DNA from: Gonium pectorale
Taxonomy: Eukaryota > Chlorophyta > Chlorophyceae > Chlamydomonadales > Volvocaceae
Reading direction: 5' to 3'
Assembly (NCBI GenBank): GCA_001584585.1
Contig: LSYV01000075.1
Span: forward strand, 304,905 to 368,904
Length of the DNA stretch: 64,000 nucleotides
A program made the translations under genes and the position numbers. The notes beneath the pieces are model-generated. The model did not search any database. It was not told where the DNA came from and saw only the letters and a list, made by a program, of their open reading frames with translations. Positions 31,394-44,585 of this stretch are shown in pieces. Positions within the stretch are counted from its first letter, which is position 1, and every line of letters starts with the position of its first letter.

Positions 31394-34300
31394 TCACGCC
31401 TGCATCTGCCGTACGTATTCGTACAGGGCGATTGCGCCGCTGACGTGCACGTTGAGCGAGCGGATGATGCCGCGCTGCGGTATCTCCAGCGTGGCGTCCA
31501 GCAGCGACAGCACCTGCACACACGTGACGCGGCCACACCACAGGGCATCCGTAGAAGCCAGTCGATCTGTTGTTCGTAGGTATTTGACGTATTCTTGTTT
31601 TGTGGAAACTTGGCGAGCATGTGATGAATGGCTGTGGTGTGCGGGCACACGCGAACGGACAAGGCAGGATCGCACATACACGCACGAAGAAGGCGGCACG
31701 ATAGGCCGCACAGGACCCCGGGGGCGTCGGGACGGGCGTGGCGGGCGCGTGGCGGGCGGGCGGACGATACACACTGCGCACCTCTGGCGGGATGCCCTCC
31801 TTCTCTCGCCCCAGCACCAGCACAACCTTGGACGGCCAGCGGTAGTCCGGCAGCCGCACGCTCTCGGCTGTCTGCTCCAGACCCACCAGCGTGTACCTGC
31901 ACACCGCCCACGAGAGGCGCCGGGCATGCATTACTGCGGCCCCGTGGGCTCAGATGGGACAACGGGCAGGCGGGTTGCTGTACGTATGAATGACTGGGAG
32001 GCTGCGTACGCTGGCATGCCGCCATGCATGCGCCCACCCCGTTGAACCCCGCTGAAGCGAGGCCCCGGCGGGCCAAGGCAGTGGGCAGGCCGGCAGCTTA
32101 CTGCACTGCGCGCCTCCTGGGTACACCGCACTCCCAGACGCTGCTGGCAGCCGCCGGCTCTTGCACATGCATGCACACCCACGCATCGAAGCCTTGGGTG
32201 CGCGGATCGGCGGCAAGACGGCGCGGACCGGCAACACGGCGGCAGGGGAGCGGAGCTGCCCCGCCGGCTGCGGGAGAGATAGAGCATGGCAGCGATGTTG
32301 TATGAGGGCGGCGCAAGGATGCATGAGACGCGCGTGACGGCGGTCCGCTCACCCCTCGGCCGCCCGCTGCTCGAGCCAGGCCAGCAGCGCCGCGGGCTTC
32401 ACCTCCTCCATGGGTAGCCACCTGCAGGGGGGCACCGGTACCGAGGGGGCAGGTAGGTGGCGCGGAGCCAAACCGACAACGCCGCAGCGCGAGGGCGTCT
32501 CAAGCACAAGCCTCTGCGTGTGAAAGCTGTCGCAAAGTTGCCGATGGGGCGCTCTACGTCGGCGCATGCACCACCACGCACGCGGGCGGATCATGGCAGT
32601 GCCGAGATGCTGAGCGCCCCCTCTTCCACCCGGCCCCCGTCCTCGTGGCGCTCACTGCTCGGCGGTGACGCTGACGCTGGTGAAGAGCGGATCCTTGGTG
32701 GCGGCCATGTCGCCCAGCACCAGCCGCCCCGCGCCCAGCACCTCGCAGCTCCGCGCCAGGCCCGCCAGATTGGGCAGCTTGTCGATGAGGGACGCCACCA
32801 GCAGCACGTCGTGCCGCAGGCGGCGCGAGCCAGAGGCGACCCTGCCAGCGCCGTTACGTGGGGCATCGGGTTGGGTTGGGAGGCGTTACTATTAGAGAGC
32901 CCCAGGGTGTCTATGGGGAACAGGGACGCGCTGGAGGAAAGAATCGGCAAGAGGAGCTGGAATGATGCTTCGTGCGTTTGGCGTGGGTGTGTGCCTGAGG
33001 GCTGGGTGTGTCCTCCGGGGAACTAGTCCGGCGAAACCATGGGCGAGATGGCTCAGGCCCGGCTGGTGTCAGCGAGATGGTCGTCGGACAAACCGTTAGA
33101 GGTGACAATCGCAGAGTACGGGCGTGGGGAGCAAGAAGGCTCACTTCCAGTCCTCCTCCTCGTCGCCCTCCAGGATCGCGGCCAGGCCGCCGGCGCCCTC
33201 CGCCAGCCCTCCGCCAGCGGCGTCCCCTCCTCTCCCTGCCGCGGACGCCGCCGAGCCCTCCAGCGCCGCCAGGAGCGCTTCGGGCGTGATCTTCCGCTGG
33301 AAGTCGCCGACGCCTTCGCCGCCTCCGCCGGCGGCGGCGGCGCCGGCGCCGCTGCTGCTGGCGGCGGGTCCGTTGGGGTCCTGCGGCGCGAACTCGCGCT
33401 CCGCGGCCCGGTCCGACAGCTCGTCGCGCAGGCGGTGCCTCTCCGCCACCAGGAATCCCTGGATGCGGTCCACCAGGGTGGCGGGCGCGCCCTCGAACGC
33501 GGCCAGCTCGTGGGGGGAGCCTGCGGGCGGGCGGGGCGGACGTGTGATTGCAAGCGGGCAGAGGCGACCGAAGGGGATCGGGGCGCGGACGGCAGGAGAA
33601 AATGCTACGCAACGCCAGGCTGTGACAGGCTCGTGACCCGGGCAGCACAGGCGGGGTGCGCTCCTTCACGTTCACCCCGTCTACAAGCGGGGTATTTGCC
33701 CAGTTGGACCTGGGAAGGCCGCAAAGGGTGTCTGCAGTGCGCGCTCTGTGCGCACGCGCTTCTGGACCCCACCTGCCAGGCAGACGCTGCCGGGCCCTGA
33801 CGCGAAGACGCGAGCGGGATGCGCGATGCCGGCTGGGTGCCAGTCTAGGATGGGGTCGCCGATGTTCCTATGGTGGGGGGTGACGGACGGGGGGAGCACA
33901 ACGTGAGTGCCGTTTGAGCGGGAACCTGGAGGACGCCGCCCAGCTGGCGAGTCAAGTGTTGACGTTGAAGGCAGAACTTCGTGGGCCGTGCGCATCGGAG
34001 CGGTGACGCAGCCTCTTAGGGCAGAGGGTTACTGGACTGGGACGGCGGCAGTCGTAGGCGCAGGAGGGCAGCGAGGGCGTAGGGCAGCGCCGGCCCCGCC
34101 GCGGCGAGGGGGCGCACGGCGCACCCACTTGCGCAGTCGAACCAGGTCGACGTTGGTCCGCATGAACTGCAGCATCTGGCGCAGGTAGCCCAGGTCGCCT
34201 GGGCGGGGGGAGGGGTTCAGGGGGTGGGCAGGGGCGGTTTAAGGGCCGGGAGGGGCAAGGTGGGGCGGGCGGGCACACGAGGGGCGGGGCCGGGTTGGCA

Positions 34301-37300
34301 GGGAGAGGACCACGAGGGGAGGGGAGGGGTGGCGCGGGGCGGGCTGTCAAACCCGGTCACCGGCAACACAGGGAAAGCCCTGTGGCAGCAAGCCGGGCGC
34401 TTGTCATGGGCATCACACAATAGCAGTCACAGCAAAGTATTACGGCCCTTCGCCGGACATCCCCCGGGTCAGTGCGCGCCACGAGATACTCACAAAGAGG
34501 GTTTGCAAGACCGTTCCATCCGCCAAGATCCACCCCCGTGCTGCACACACACCCGGTCTCCTGACTGAACCGAAACACACGGCGCTCCCTCCCCTTCCAC
34601 ACCTTCCCCCTTCCTCCCTCCCCTGCCCCCACCGCCTGACCCCCCACCCCCCACCCCCCAGCCCGCACCCACCGACCGAGTGCCGCCACATTGGGTCCTC
34701 GGGCGGGAAGCGGTGCAGCAGCGACCACATGACCAGCTGCGCGTACGTCCGCACGCCGTGGCCGTGGCACATGAGCCAGGGGCTGAGGGCCAGCAGCAGC
34801 GGCCGCAGAGAGTGGGCCTGCACGGACGGCGGCGAGTGCAGCAGCACCTGCGCGGCGGTGCGCCGTGGCGGTGGCGGAGGTGGCGGAGGTAGCAGGGCAG
34901 AAGGGGGTGTAAGTGCCGCTTTCGACGGAAGAGAAGGTCTCGACGGAGGGGTGTGCGCAGAGGGTACGTGTTCTATATTAGAAAGACACAGCCGCGATGG
35001 CGTTTGGCCATGAACTCATGATCGCGTTGGTGGCCCAACCTTGGCCTGGCGCGTTTAGCTTGCAGTGGGGATAAAGGAGGAAAGCCGGGAACAGGCCGTT
35101 CCGTCCAGGGGAGGCGCGCGGCTTGCCGTCGTGCGTCCTTCCCGGTGGTGTTTACCTGCGCGGCGATGAGGATGTACGAGCCCAGGCCGGAGAGGTGGCG
35201 GCCGTAGGAGGAGATGAGGGGCAGCAGCTGCGACTGCAGCAGCGAGGGCTGGGCGGGTGGGCGGGCGGGGTTGCGGGGCGGGGATGGGGTTCGTGAAGAA
35301 GGGGGCAGGGGGAGGGATGGCGCGGTACTGAGGTACGGCAGGGTACGGCAGCATCGTACGCACCCTATGCCACTGCCAGATGGGGGCGCGCGCTACCCCC
35401 CTCCACCCCATCCTCAGCCCAGCCCAGCCGCTCATGCGCCCGCTCACCTCCCGCAACACCAGCGCCGCCACCACCGCCTCCACGTACTGCTTGACGGTGG
35501 GCGGGTTGTTGCCGTTGATCTGCGCCAGCACGGACGCCACGGCGGCGCCGGCCTCCTCCCGCGGCACGAAGCTGCTCAGCACCACCAGCGACTGCCACAG
35601 CCGCACCTGCGCACCGCCAATGCCGCGCGCCCGGAGGATGGGGTCAAGAGTATTGGACCGCCCGAGGGATGGGGGCCGAAAGCCGCAGTGCACCCGAGGA
35701 CCTTGCAGCCGCTTCTGGCAAGCTTGGACACGGGACGCGCTTCCAGCCGTACACACGTGTGTGAAGTGCACGCGTCGAGTTCGCACACGGCCAAAGACAA
35801 CGTGCACGCCGACTTAACAGCCGGTATGCCAGCCTGCGTGCCAAGATCGCCAAGCGAGAATGAGACTGTGTACCGCCGACAAGCACGTCCTTCTGTCGGT
35901 CAGGCCGGTAAACCCCTGCTGACAAACACAGAGTGCGCGGGGCGCCCTCCCCTGCCTGTGCACCGGGGCCACGCCCGCGGGCCGCGCCGCACCTTCTGCC
36001 TGTGCAGCTCGCTGCCGTTGCGGACCTTGTCGGTGGAGAGCAGCGGGTCGTTGAGGGCCACTGCCAGCAGCTGCCGCCACAGCGCCCGACCCGCCAGCAG
36101 CGCGGGGTGAGACGGGTCGGGCGGCGGCGGCGCGCCGTAGTCGGGCTCGGGCCCCTCGCCCTCGGCCGCGCCGTTGCCAGCTCCTGGTGCCACGGCCGAC
36201 GCCAGCGCCGGCAAGGCGCCAGGACCCGGGTGTCGGCCGCTGGCGCCGGCGCTGTCGGTGCTTGCGCCGGCCGCAGCAGGCGCCGCCGAGGAGGGCTCGT
36301 CCCACGCGGAGGAGTCCCCGAATATAATCACGGGCCGCTTGGGCCCCGCGGCGGGGCCAGCCTCTGCGTCCGCCGCCGGTACAGCCGCCGGAGCCGCTGC
36401 CGCCGCTTCAGCTGCCGACGGCGCGGCGCCCGTTGCCGGCGGCGGCCACACGCAGCCGGCTATCTCGGCCATGCGGTGCAGGCAGCACAGCAGAGCGACG
36501 CGCGGACCCACCTCGGAGCCCACGGCGGCGCTGGACGTGAGGGCGGGGTCGGGTGGCGCCGCCACGGCCGCCAGCTCCTCGGCGGCCACACCCTCGGCGC
36601 CCTCCATGCTGTCATGGTCATAGGCGGCTGCGTGCGCGCGGACCGAGAGGAGGGGAAGACGTCGGGCCAGACACGGGCTACTCAGTGCTAGTGAGGCGGA
36701 CGATGCGATGAGGCTGAGTGGGTAGGGGCGCACGGTATCGTGAACTCGAGTGCATGCGGACAGCCTGTCAGCCTTGCTAGGGACCGGAGCGGCAGTCGGC
36801 GATCGCATCACCAGCCGCCAGGCACCGACCCAGCACCCGAACAACCCGACTGCCACAAATCGTGCATCATGCAAGCCTCTGAACCGCATGACGTGCGTAC
36901 GTGTGTGTGTGTATGTGTGTATGTGTGCCTCGCGCGCCTCACCTCCCCGCTTGCTGCCCCACAGCAGCAGCCCCTGCACCTCCCTGGCGTAGCAGCCCAG
37001 CAGGCCGGGCTGCAGCGGCAGGAAGGAGCCCAGCTGGCAGGCCGCCAGCAGCAGGAAGCGGCTGCTGGTGCCGCCCCAGTCCAGCAGCCGCGACAGCAGC
37101 CAGCGGCAGGGGCCGTCGGAGCCGTGCAGCGCGGTAAGCAGGGGGCCGGACTAGGGGGGAGGCGGGGAAGGCGGGAGGGAGGTAGGCAGGGGGAGGGGTA
37201 GGGGCGCGTCCGCGGTTCCACTCTGTCGGGCGACGAGCGCGCTGTCCAACTGCTGTCCTCGCCTCGCTGTCCGCACAACGGCTCGTACGGGTGGTGGGGA

Positions 37301-40300
37301 GAGTGCAGAGCTCCAGCAATGGAAGAGGTGCGGCAGCGCGGGGGCTGGCGAATAAGAGGAAAGGTCGCGCCACGTTCCGGCGACCCCTAGTGCTCCCTCC
37401 CCCTCCTGAAGGACCGGGCATGCTTCTTGAGGATGCTGCTAACCCGTACCTCATCCCCCTCCTAACCCACCACCCGCCCGCCCGCACTGCCCCTCCCGGG
37501 CCCCGGCTCACCTGCTGCACGTAAAGGCCGGGCAGCAGCGCCGTGTTGACGAAGGCGGCGCACAGCGGCGCCGTGCGGCGTGGGGTGGCGCACAGGGCGT
37601 TCCACAGCGCCCGCACCACCGGCCAGCTGAGGGACGCCAGCGGCGGGGCCCCAGTCCCGTCGGCCGCCGTGTCGGCGCCCATCGCCGCAGCCGCGGTCGC
37701 CTGCCGCGGCCATGACGACCGACCCCGAGTTATTCATTTCAGACATACAACTTGTAACGTCGGAAGATGCAGCACGCAACCAGTGACTATACCTTGTTGC
37801 CTTGAGCCCCCTGCCTCGAGCCCCCTGGCCTTCGGCTGCCGGACCTTTGGATCGCCGGCACCTCTGGGAGCCGGCGAAATGAGGCAGTGACCGTCTTGGC
37901 CGCCGGACGGGACAGACGCTGTTGGCGTCGCCATTCACACCCTTTCGACTTCAATTCCCCGGACTTCCCAAGCCGAACCCTCCTCACCTGCAGCTCGGCG
38001 CCGCCCGTCGCCACCTCCGCCCAGCAGCGCCGCAGGCAGCGCAGCAGCGGCAGCACCTGCCCCTCGGGGTACTCGCTCAGAGCCGACACCGACTGGGCCA
38101 GAACCTCGCACAGCACGCCGCGCTGCAGCCTCAGCGACCCCGCGGTCGTCATGGTGGCGGCGGCGGCAGCGCCCCCGGCGCGCGCGCCCTGGGGTGGCGG
38201 TCCCGGCAGCTCTGCCGCCCATGCCGTCGCGGCGTCAAGCAGTGGCCACTTGGCCGCCTCAACCTCTGCTAAACCCAGAGACGCGCCTTGTGCCGCGTCG
38301 CCGCCGCCGTCTCTGCCAGAAGCAGTCGCGGAGGCGGCCGCCGCCGCCGCCTCGCGCAGCGCCGCTGCGGCCAGGGCGCTAGCGTCCAGGCGCTCCGCCG
38401 CCATCGCACGCACCTGGGCATTCCAGACGGCGGCGTGCCGCAGCGCCTCGGCGGCAGACGTGGCGGCCTGAGAGGGGATGGCGAGGTGGGCAACGTAGAG
38501 GCTGTTGGAAGCTGAGAGTGGGATCCGGATGGATTAAGCCTCTTCCCATTGTGCAAGACATTGACGGCCCATCAGGACCCGCATTCGCCCTCCCCCATTC
38601 TTGGACCCACGGCAGCGCAAGCCCCAGCTCCTCACCCGAAGGCCCGCGACCACGGCGGCGCGGCGCCTCGCCGGTAGCGGCGACGCCGCCAGGCGGGCCA
38701 GCAGCGAGAGGAGCGCGCCCGCCAGCCGCCGGACGACGGGCCCGGCTGCGGGGTCCGGCGAGCGCGAGGCGCGGAGCAGGGCCAGGCCCACGCAGGCCCA
38801 CGCGTGGTCCGCACGAGCTAGCGCCTGGTCACCTGCGAGCGGGTGAACGCCTGCTGCCTGTGGTTGAGCTTGTTACTTGTTGGTAGCATGTCATGTTGGG
38901 GCACACGCAGGGACACACAACTGGGGAGCAACGTTGGGCATGGCACATGTGCGGCGAAGCAGGGAATGCCAAGAAGCGCTAAGGGCCGGCAGCGGGAGCA
39001 CCCTATCCGCAGCTTGAGACGACTGGGAGATGCGTCCCTGCTTAGGGAAACACCGACATTGAGCGGCCGGCTTCAGCAATACTATTTATAGTATTTAAGG
39101 TAAACCAAGTCAAATAAAAATCTGCGAGATGCTCCATCGTAGGATGGTTCACATAAAGATGTTCACATCTTTGATCCCCACACCGACACCGAGCGGCCTG
39201 CAGCCTCCTATCACCACTCCGCCCGCGCTCCGCGCCCAGCCCACCTGCGCCGCCGCCAGCGGCAGAAGCCACCGGCGTCGCCTCTAAGAACGCGTCCGCG
39301 GCGTGGCTGGCCGCGGAGCACAGGTCCTCTGCGACTCCCACCAGCAGGCCCTGCAGCGCGGTCTGCAGCGCGCTGCCGGCCGCCGCCGGGGCCCGGTCGG
39401 CCTTGTCCTGTGAAAAGGGCTGTGCCGCCAGGGGCTGCAGGTGGGAGAACGGCCGAGGGGGCCAAGAGAAGAGTGGATTAGCGTCAGGGCGGCATCCTGG
39501 GAGAGCATCAGCGAGACGCAAGCCAAAGCCATGTCCAGCAGCAGTCAGGTCCGGCCGACTTGAGGACAGCACCGGCCAAAAAGTTGCGCTCCATACACCG
39601 CTTTAAATGCATATACCAAAAACGGGGGTCCTCACTCGTGCCAGAACCGCGATCCCGAGCCTTGCTTGGCACATCCCACCAGCGGCGGCACGGCGGCCAG
39701 CAGCTCCCGCAGTAGCTCCAGCGCGCGGTCCACCTCCGCCGCCTGAAGGTACGGCCTGCCGTACATGCCGTACAATGCCTGCTGCAGCCGCTGCACGACA
39801 ACGCCACAGGCAGCCTCCACGCCGTCGAACATGAGCAGCAGCTGAGCAATGGACTGAGCGGTGGCCGCCGCGCCGGCGGCGGCGGCAGCTGGCGGCTGTG
39901 CGCCGCTGCCGCCGCCCTGCTGGGCCCAGAAGTCTTCGAGCATGGCCCGGACCCATGACACCACATCGCCAGCCTCGCGGGCGGTGAGCGCCTCGTCGGC
40001 GGTGCTGCCGCTGCCACCACCTGCAGCCTGCTGCTCGCCCGGCGGCGGCGCCACAGCCCTCCCCAGCAGCCACGCCCTGCGCCGGGGAGCGGGCAGCCGC
40101 AGATGCCGGGCCGTCTTAGAGCACTGCGATGCGCGGAGCAGAGTGCGCCGCCTCGCTCGGGCGGTGATCCGCATTTTGCACAGGCCGCCCAAACCCGACG
40201 CAGCAGCCGGCCAGGAGCCGACTGCTTCGGCGGAGGACCGCACAACCTCCGCACGCCGCTCCGTACCCGTCGCATCCACTCAGCCACCGAACCCCATCTA

Positions 40301-43300
40301 GACCACGCGCCCTGAGCCCCAGAACCCGCGCACCGCGCCATCCCGCGCAGCTCGCCGCCCGGCTCCAGCGCGCCACGCGGCAGCTCCGCCAGCAGCCGCA
40401 GGCAGCCCACCACGCCCGCCGCCGCCGTCGGCGCCGCCGCCGCCGCAATCACCAGCGCAGACTGCCACACGCTGCGCTTGAAGGACATCCCCGTGAAGTT
40501 GGACAGGTACACCAGCACGGAGCGCAGCGACGCCAGCAGCGCGCCGGGGAAGGCGGCGATCGCGGCAGAGCCGCCGCCGTCGGCGGCCGCTGCGGTGGTG
40601 ACCGCGGCGAGCAGCCGCCCGTCGGCGGCGGCGCCCTCGGCGCCTGCCGCCAGGCCGAGCATGAGCTGCTGCAGGCCTAGGCGGGACAGGTCGCTCCCCA
40701 CCACCACGGAGCGCAGGGCCAGCAGGCCCTCCATGCGGTGGGCCACGGGCGCGGCGGCGAACCAGGCGCGCAGCCACGAGGCAGAGGCCGCCTGCAGGCA
40801 GGCAGACCGGACGAGGCTCGCGTCAGCCGGCAGCGGGCAGCGGCAGGAAGCACAACCCCGGGCGCCCCCCATCCAGAAGACAAGTCATGCAAGAGCGCAT
40901 GGGAGGGAGTACCCATGGCACAAAGCCCCCTCCGACCGAGGGACTAGCAACCCGCCTGGACGTCGACCACGTTGGCCTCCGCCGCACCGCCCCGGTGGTG
41001 GTGGTCCCGCGTCAGGGACGGCAGCAGCACTCCCGCAACGAAGGCGGGCGGCACGCCGCGCAGCGCCTCATCGCCGCCGTTACCGGAGCCGCCGATGCCC
41101 CAGTCTCGCTGCAGCAGCGTCCGCAACGCCAGGCGCTGGACCTGGAAGTTGCCGTGCTGCAGGGCGCGCGTCCACAGCACCACCTGCCAATCCATCGGCA
41201 CCGCCCACGCATCGCCGCCGCCGCCGGCGAGGGCGGCTGCACCGCCGTCGCCGGCCTCGCCGTCGGCCTCCCCGGTGGCGCCCGGGGCTGCGGCGGCGGA
41301 GGCGGCTTTGCGCGACTTCAGCTCCTTCTTGCGCGGGATGTACGACTTCGGTACGACGGTTTCGGTGCGGTACTCGGGGGCGGGCGGGTGCAGCTGGTCG
41401 ATCTGGGGCCGGTACGGGGCGTCGGTCCCAGGGCGGGGACGCAGCGGGGGTTCAGCTGCCCTGGCGGACTGCTATCTGACCGCCGCAGTCCGTAAGATGC
41501 TCATCAGGTTGTTCTGCTCTCTCCATCCCTGTCCTGCACACCGCCATCGGCAAAGCTAGCGCCCGGGCCATTTCACACATATAACAGTTTGCTCCAGGTC
41601 TTTGTCGATGACTAGTGTGAAGCCATCCGTCTGGTGCGGCGCTCTCGCACGCATGGCCCCCCGGGTCCCACCTTGGCCCACATGGGCGCCACCAGGTGGA
41701 TGGGGAACTCGTCTAGGATGTCGTACAGCGCGTTCCACAGCGCCCACGCCGGCCGGGACATCTGGTCCGCTGGCGCCAGGCGCTGCAGCAGCAGCAGCGC
41801 GCGCTTGCGTTCCAGTGAGTCAACGTCGGCGGTCAGGGCCTGGGGAGGGGCGGGGAGCAAGGGGGCAGGGGCCCAAGGGTATGAGTGACGCTGGCGAAGC
41901 GCGACACCAGCATGCCAGCCTCCAAGGAGACGAGACATGGAAAAGTCCAGAGATGAAAGACGGTATGGGCATGGGGCGAGGAACTACCCTGCTGGGGCTG
42001 CCGGGTGGAGCGATACAGCCTGCCACCCACCGCGATGCGTGCCCGAAAGGACCCGCACCCGCCTGGGATGCTGCTCCAGCCCCATGCGCCGACACCCAGG
42101 CTGCTTGGCGCATGCCCCCCTTCCTGCGACCCGATTCCAATCTCCAACGACCCCCCTCCCGCCCCCAACACAAAGCTCTCGGTTTCATCTCCCAGCATGA
42201 TGGGGAGCCCCACTTCCTGTACGCTTCCATCCCATCCGTTGGGTTGCCTGATGTTGCAAGGTTGAACTGCAATGCCCCCCTCTCGGCAGCCCCGCTCGCG
42301 CCGCACCAGGCACCCGCGCAGCTGCTCCCAGAAGCGGTCGCACCCCGCCACGTCCACGCCGGCCGCCGGGTCCTGCAGCAGCGGGCAGCACGACACCAGC
42401 AGCGCCAGCGCCGTCCGCTGCTGTTGGCTGCACACCGGCCCGCTCGCGGCGGAGCCGGAGGCGGCGACAGAGGCGCTCTCGCCACCGGGTGCCGCATCCA
42501 GCAGCTCGAGCGCCAGCCGCCAGAGGTCCTGGGCCAAGGAGGAGAGGTGTGCGCCGCCTGGCGTGTGGCGGTGGGCGAGGGCCGAAGGGTATGAGGGGCA
42601 AATGCGCGGGAGAGTTGCTGCAGGCGGAGAAGCTGAGAGCGGCCTGCCCGGCCTGTCAGGTGGGGGCTTACTAGGTGGGGTTTAGGGTTCTGCATCTGAA
42701 CGGCGGCAGTGCCGAGCGGCGTGACGGCTCAAGTCGAATGCAGCTAGTGCAGGAAAGGAGCACAAGGTTAAGGTCAGGGAGCCGCCCGGCGTCGTCGGCC
42801 CGGAGGGGTGTTGCTTCAACCTCCTCACCACAGCTCTGCGCGCACGACAGGGCGACTGGGAGGAGCCATTTGAGGGCCGCCTGCCGGAGCGGCGCCGCGG
42901 GGCTTGGCAGCATCGCCCGCAGCGCCTCCCGCAGCCGCGAGAGGACGTAGGCCAGCAGCTCGGACCCGGCGGAGTCACCGTCGCCTCCTGCGAGGGCAGC
43001 AACGCGCCAAGCGCAGGGGCCTCAGCAACGGCGCGGGCTTGCTCGGAAGCGCACGCGAAAGGCGCCCATACCGCACACCATCATGGTGACAATTGCGCAC
43101 GGTCCGTTGACGGGCGAGTGTCCTCTCTGTGTCCGCGGGTATGGGTCCTCCCCTATGCAACGTGACGCGGGGTTGCGGGCTCGCCTCCTGCCGGCTGTGC
43201 TCCACGCAGCTCGGCCACCACCGCGGACAGCAGCGTGCAAGCGACCGGCAGCGGCAGCCCAGCGCCACCCGCACCGCCGCCCGCCGACCGCAGCGCCCCG

Positions 43301-44115
43301 AAGCACGCGTCCACGAGCTGCCGCAGCTGCGAGTGGAGGCGGCCCGCCGTGAGGAGCGCCGCCAGGCCGGTGCACGCCTGCAGGCTGCAGGTGCGGTCCG
43401 GCAGCGCGCCCGGGCGCGCCAACATGGGCAAGAAGAAGGCGTCCAGAAACTGCTGGACCACTCTGCTGTCTGGAGGGGGTGAGGGTGCAAGGGGGCAACG
43501 ACGGCTGAGCGCTGGGGCACGAGCATAACGAGCACGTGCTGGCGCGGAGGCAGCTGGGTAGGGGAGAGGGGTAGGAAGGCGGGAAAGCGGGGTCCATCGT
43601 TTGGATTACAAAGACCCAAATGCCCTGAGCGCGCAGCTGACGGTGTCCACCGGCTGCCTGGAGGGGCGAGGAGCGTTGGGTATGGCCAGATGAAGGGGAC
43701 GTGGGGAAGCCGTCTGCGCTATGAGGGAGCTTACCTTGCCCTGCCAGGTAGCACAGCGCTGCAGCGGCGCACGTAGCGCGCATCTGGGCCCTCAGGCTAT
43801 TACGGTGAGGCGGCTCAGCAGCACCATCTAATGCTGACTGCGGGCGGGCAGTGGCAAAGGAAGCGAGCATGGCATTGGTGCGCCTGGTGGCGGCGCGGGT
43901 GCGTTGCACCAGTGTCATACCTCCGCGTCGGTAACGCCATTGGTTGCAGCGACGGTACCCACGCACACGTCGTACAAGTCTGACAGGAATTGCGACGTGG
44001 GCTGGGCCTGGTCCAGTGCCGCTGCCACCACGCTCCTCCGGGTTACAAGGTCCTGGGCACCCGAGCACTGGGACAGCACCGACAGGCGCCTTTCTAGGGC
44101 TGAAAGGGAGGTCAT
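31394..44115 (-). CDS. TARBP1: TARBP1/Trm3-type tRNA (guanosine-2'-O)-methyltransferase
   Basis: One large gene of more than 20 minus-strand exons, from the ATG at 44113-44115 ([14 protein letters not shown]) to the TGA at 31394-31396. The catalytic SPOUT (SpoU) domain is in the last four exons: 32657-32841 ([20 protein letters not shown], motif 1 with its Asn and Arg), 32353-32421 ([19 protein letters not shown]), 31782-31896 ([14 protein letters not shown] and [13 protein letters not shown], motif 2 of the SAM knot) and 31394-31513 ([20 protein letters not shown], motif 3 with the conserved Ser-Leu-Asn). Their phases agree. The long N-terminal part is helical and Ala/Leu-rich, as in human TARBP1 and yeast Trm3, with exon cores at about 43921-44115, 43735-43838, 43190-43465, 42680-42987, 42290-42535, 41665-41840, 40950-41415, 40330-40800, 39650-40090, 39240-39410, 38640-38835, 37990-38470, 37510-37700, 36940-37150, 36000-36625, 35445-35610, 35155-35250, 34690-34860, 34135-34200 and 33145-33520. 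The exon at 35445-35610 ([14 protein letters not shown], then [14 protein letters not shown]) is a family hallmark. The family methylates G18 of tRNA. Exact boundaries of the middle exons are approximate. Confidence 0.9.
36899..36930 (+). repeat. GT/GTAT microsatellite in a TARBP1 intron
   Basis: Alternating GTGT and GTAT units between the exons at about 36000-36625 and 36940-37150. Confidence 0.8.
37837..37930. repeat. Dispersed ~85-bp repeat, copy 2
   Basis: Matches 16879-16964 over GGAGCCGGCGAAA, GAGGCA and CTTGGCCGCCGGACG. It lies in the intron between the TARBP1 exons at about 37510-37700 and 37990-38470. Confidence 0.7.
39046..39197. mobile_element. Small AT-rich insertion flanked by ~20-bp direct repeats
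   Basis: The words ACACCGACATTGAGCGGCCG (about 39047) and ACACCGACACCGAGCGGCCT (about 39181) flank about 115 bases of AT-rich sequence (ACTATTTATAGTATTTAAGG) inside a GC-rich intron of the TARBP1-like gene. This looks like a small insertion with a long target duplication, or a two-unit minisatellite. Confidence 0.5.
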
Positions 44116-44585
44116 GGTGTTCCCGAGTTATAACTGTGCGCACGCGTCAGCAGAAGCACTGGCGGCGATGAAGGTCAGCGCCGTCTGCGCATCATCTTCT
44201 GCGGCCCCTAATTATAGATGAATAATAACTTGGTGTGTGGGGTCATGCATGCACGCTTACACGGCTGGGCTGGCAGCCCAGGATTTCAGGATCCAGAGAA
44301 AATACGGTGAAATTGCAAGGGCGAGAGGAATGCTCTTCGCATGTGCCTAACAACCCGCATGTTACACAGCGCTTCTTCGGCCTATTGAGTCAACTCTTGA
44401 ACAGCTGCCGACTTTGCGAGGAACGCGCGCACATTAGCTTACATTCCTTCACTCCCACCCATTTATTTACTGAAAAACGTAATGTATAATATGTAGAGTG
44501 GCCTCCTGTGGCTGGTCAACCTTCAGCGATGGCCCAACTCGCGCTGCATAAGGCGAAGCGATAACATAGAACGAGCATCCGCACC
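44116..44585. promoter_or_regulatory. Divergent promoter region, TARBP1-like and coiled-coil genes
   Basis: 470 bp separate the two start codons. AT content is higher than in the flanks. TATAATATG at about 44484-44492 lies roughly 95 bases before the plus-strand ATG and may be part of its core promoter. Confidence 0.45.

Noticed and set aside
39508..40872. 454-codon minus-strand frame without interruption
   Set aside because: It crosses introns of the TARBP1-like gene. The true exons in this area (about 39650-40090 and 40330-40800) are read in other frames that match helical, Leu/Ala-rich segments better.
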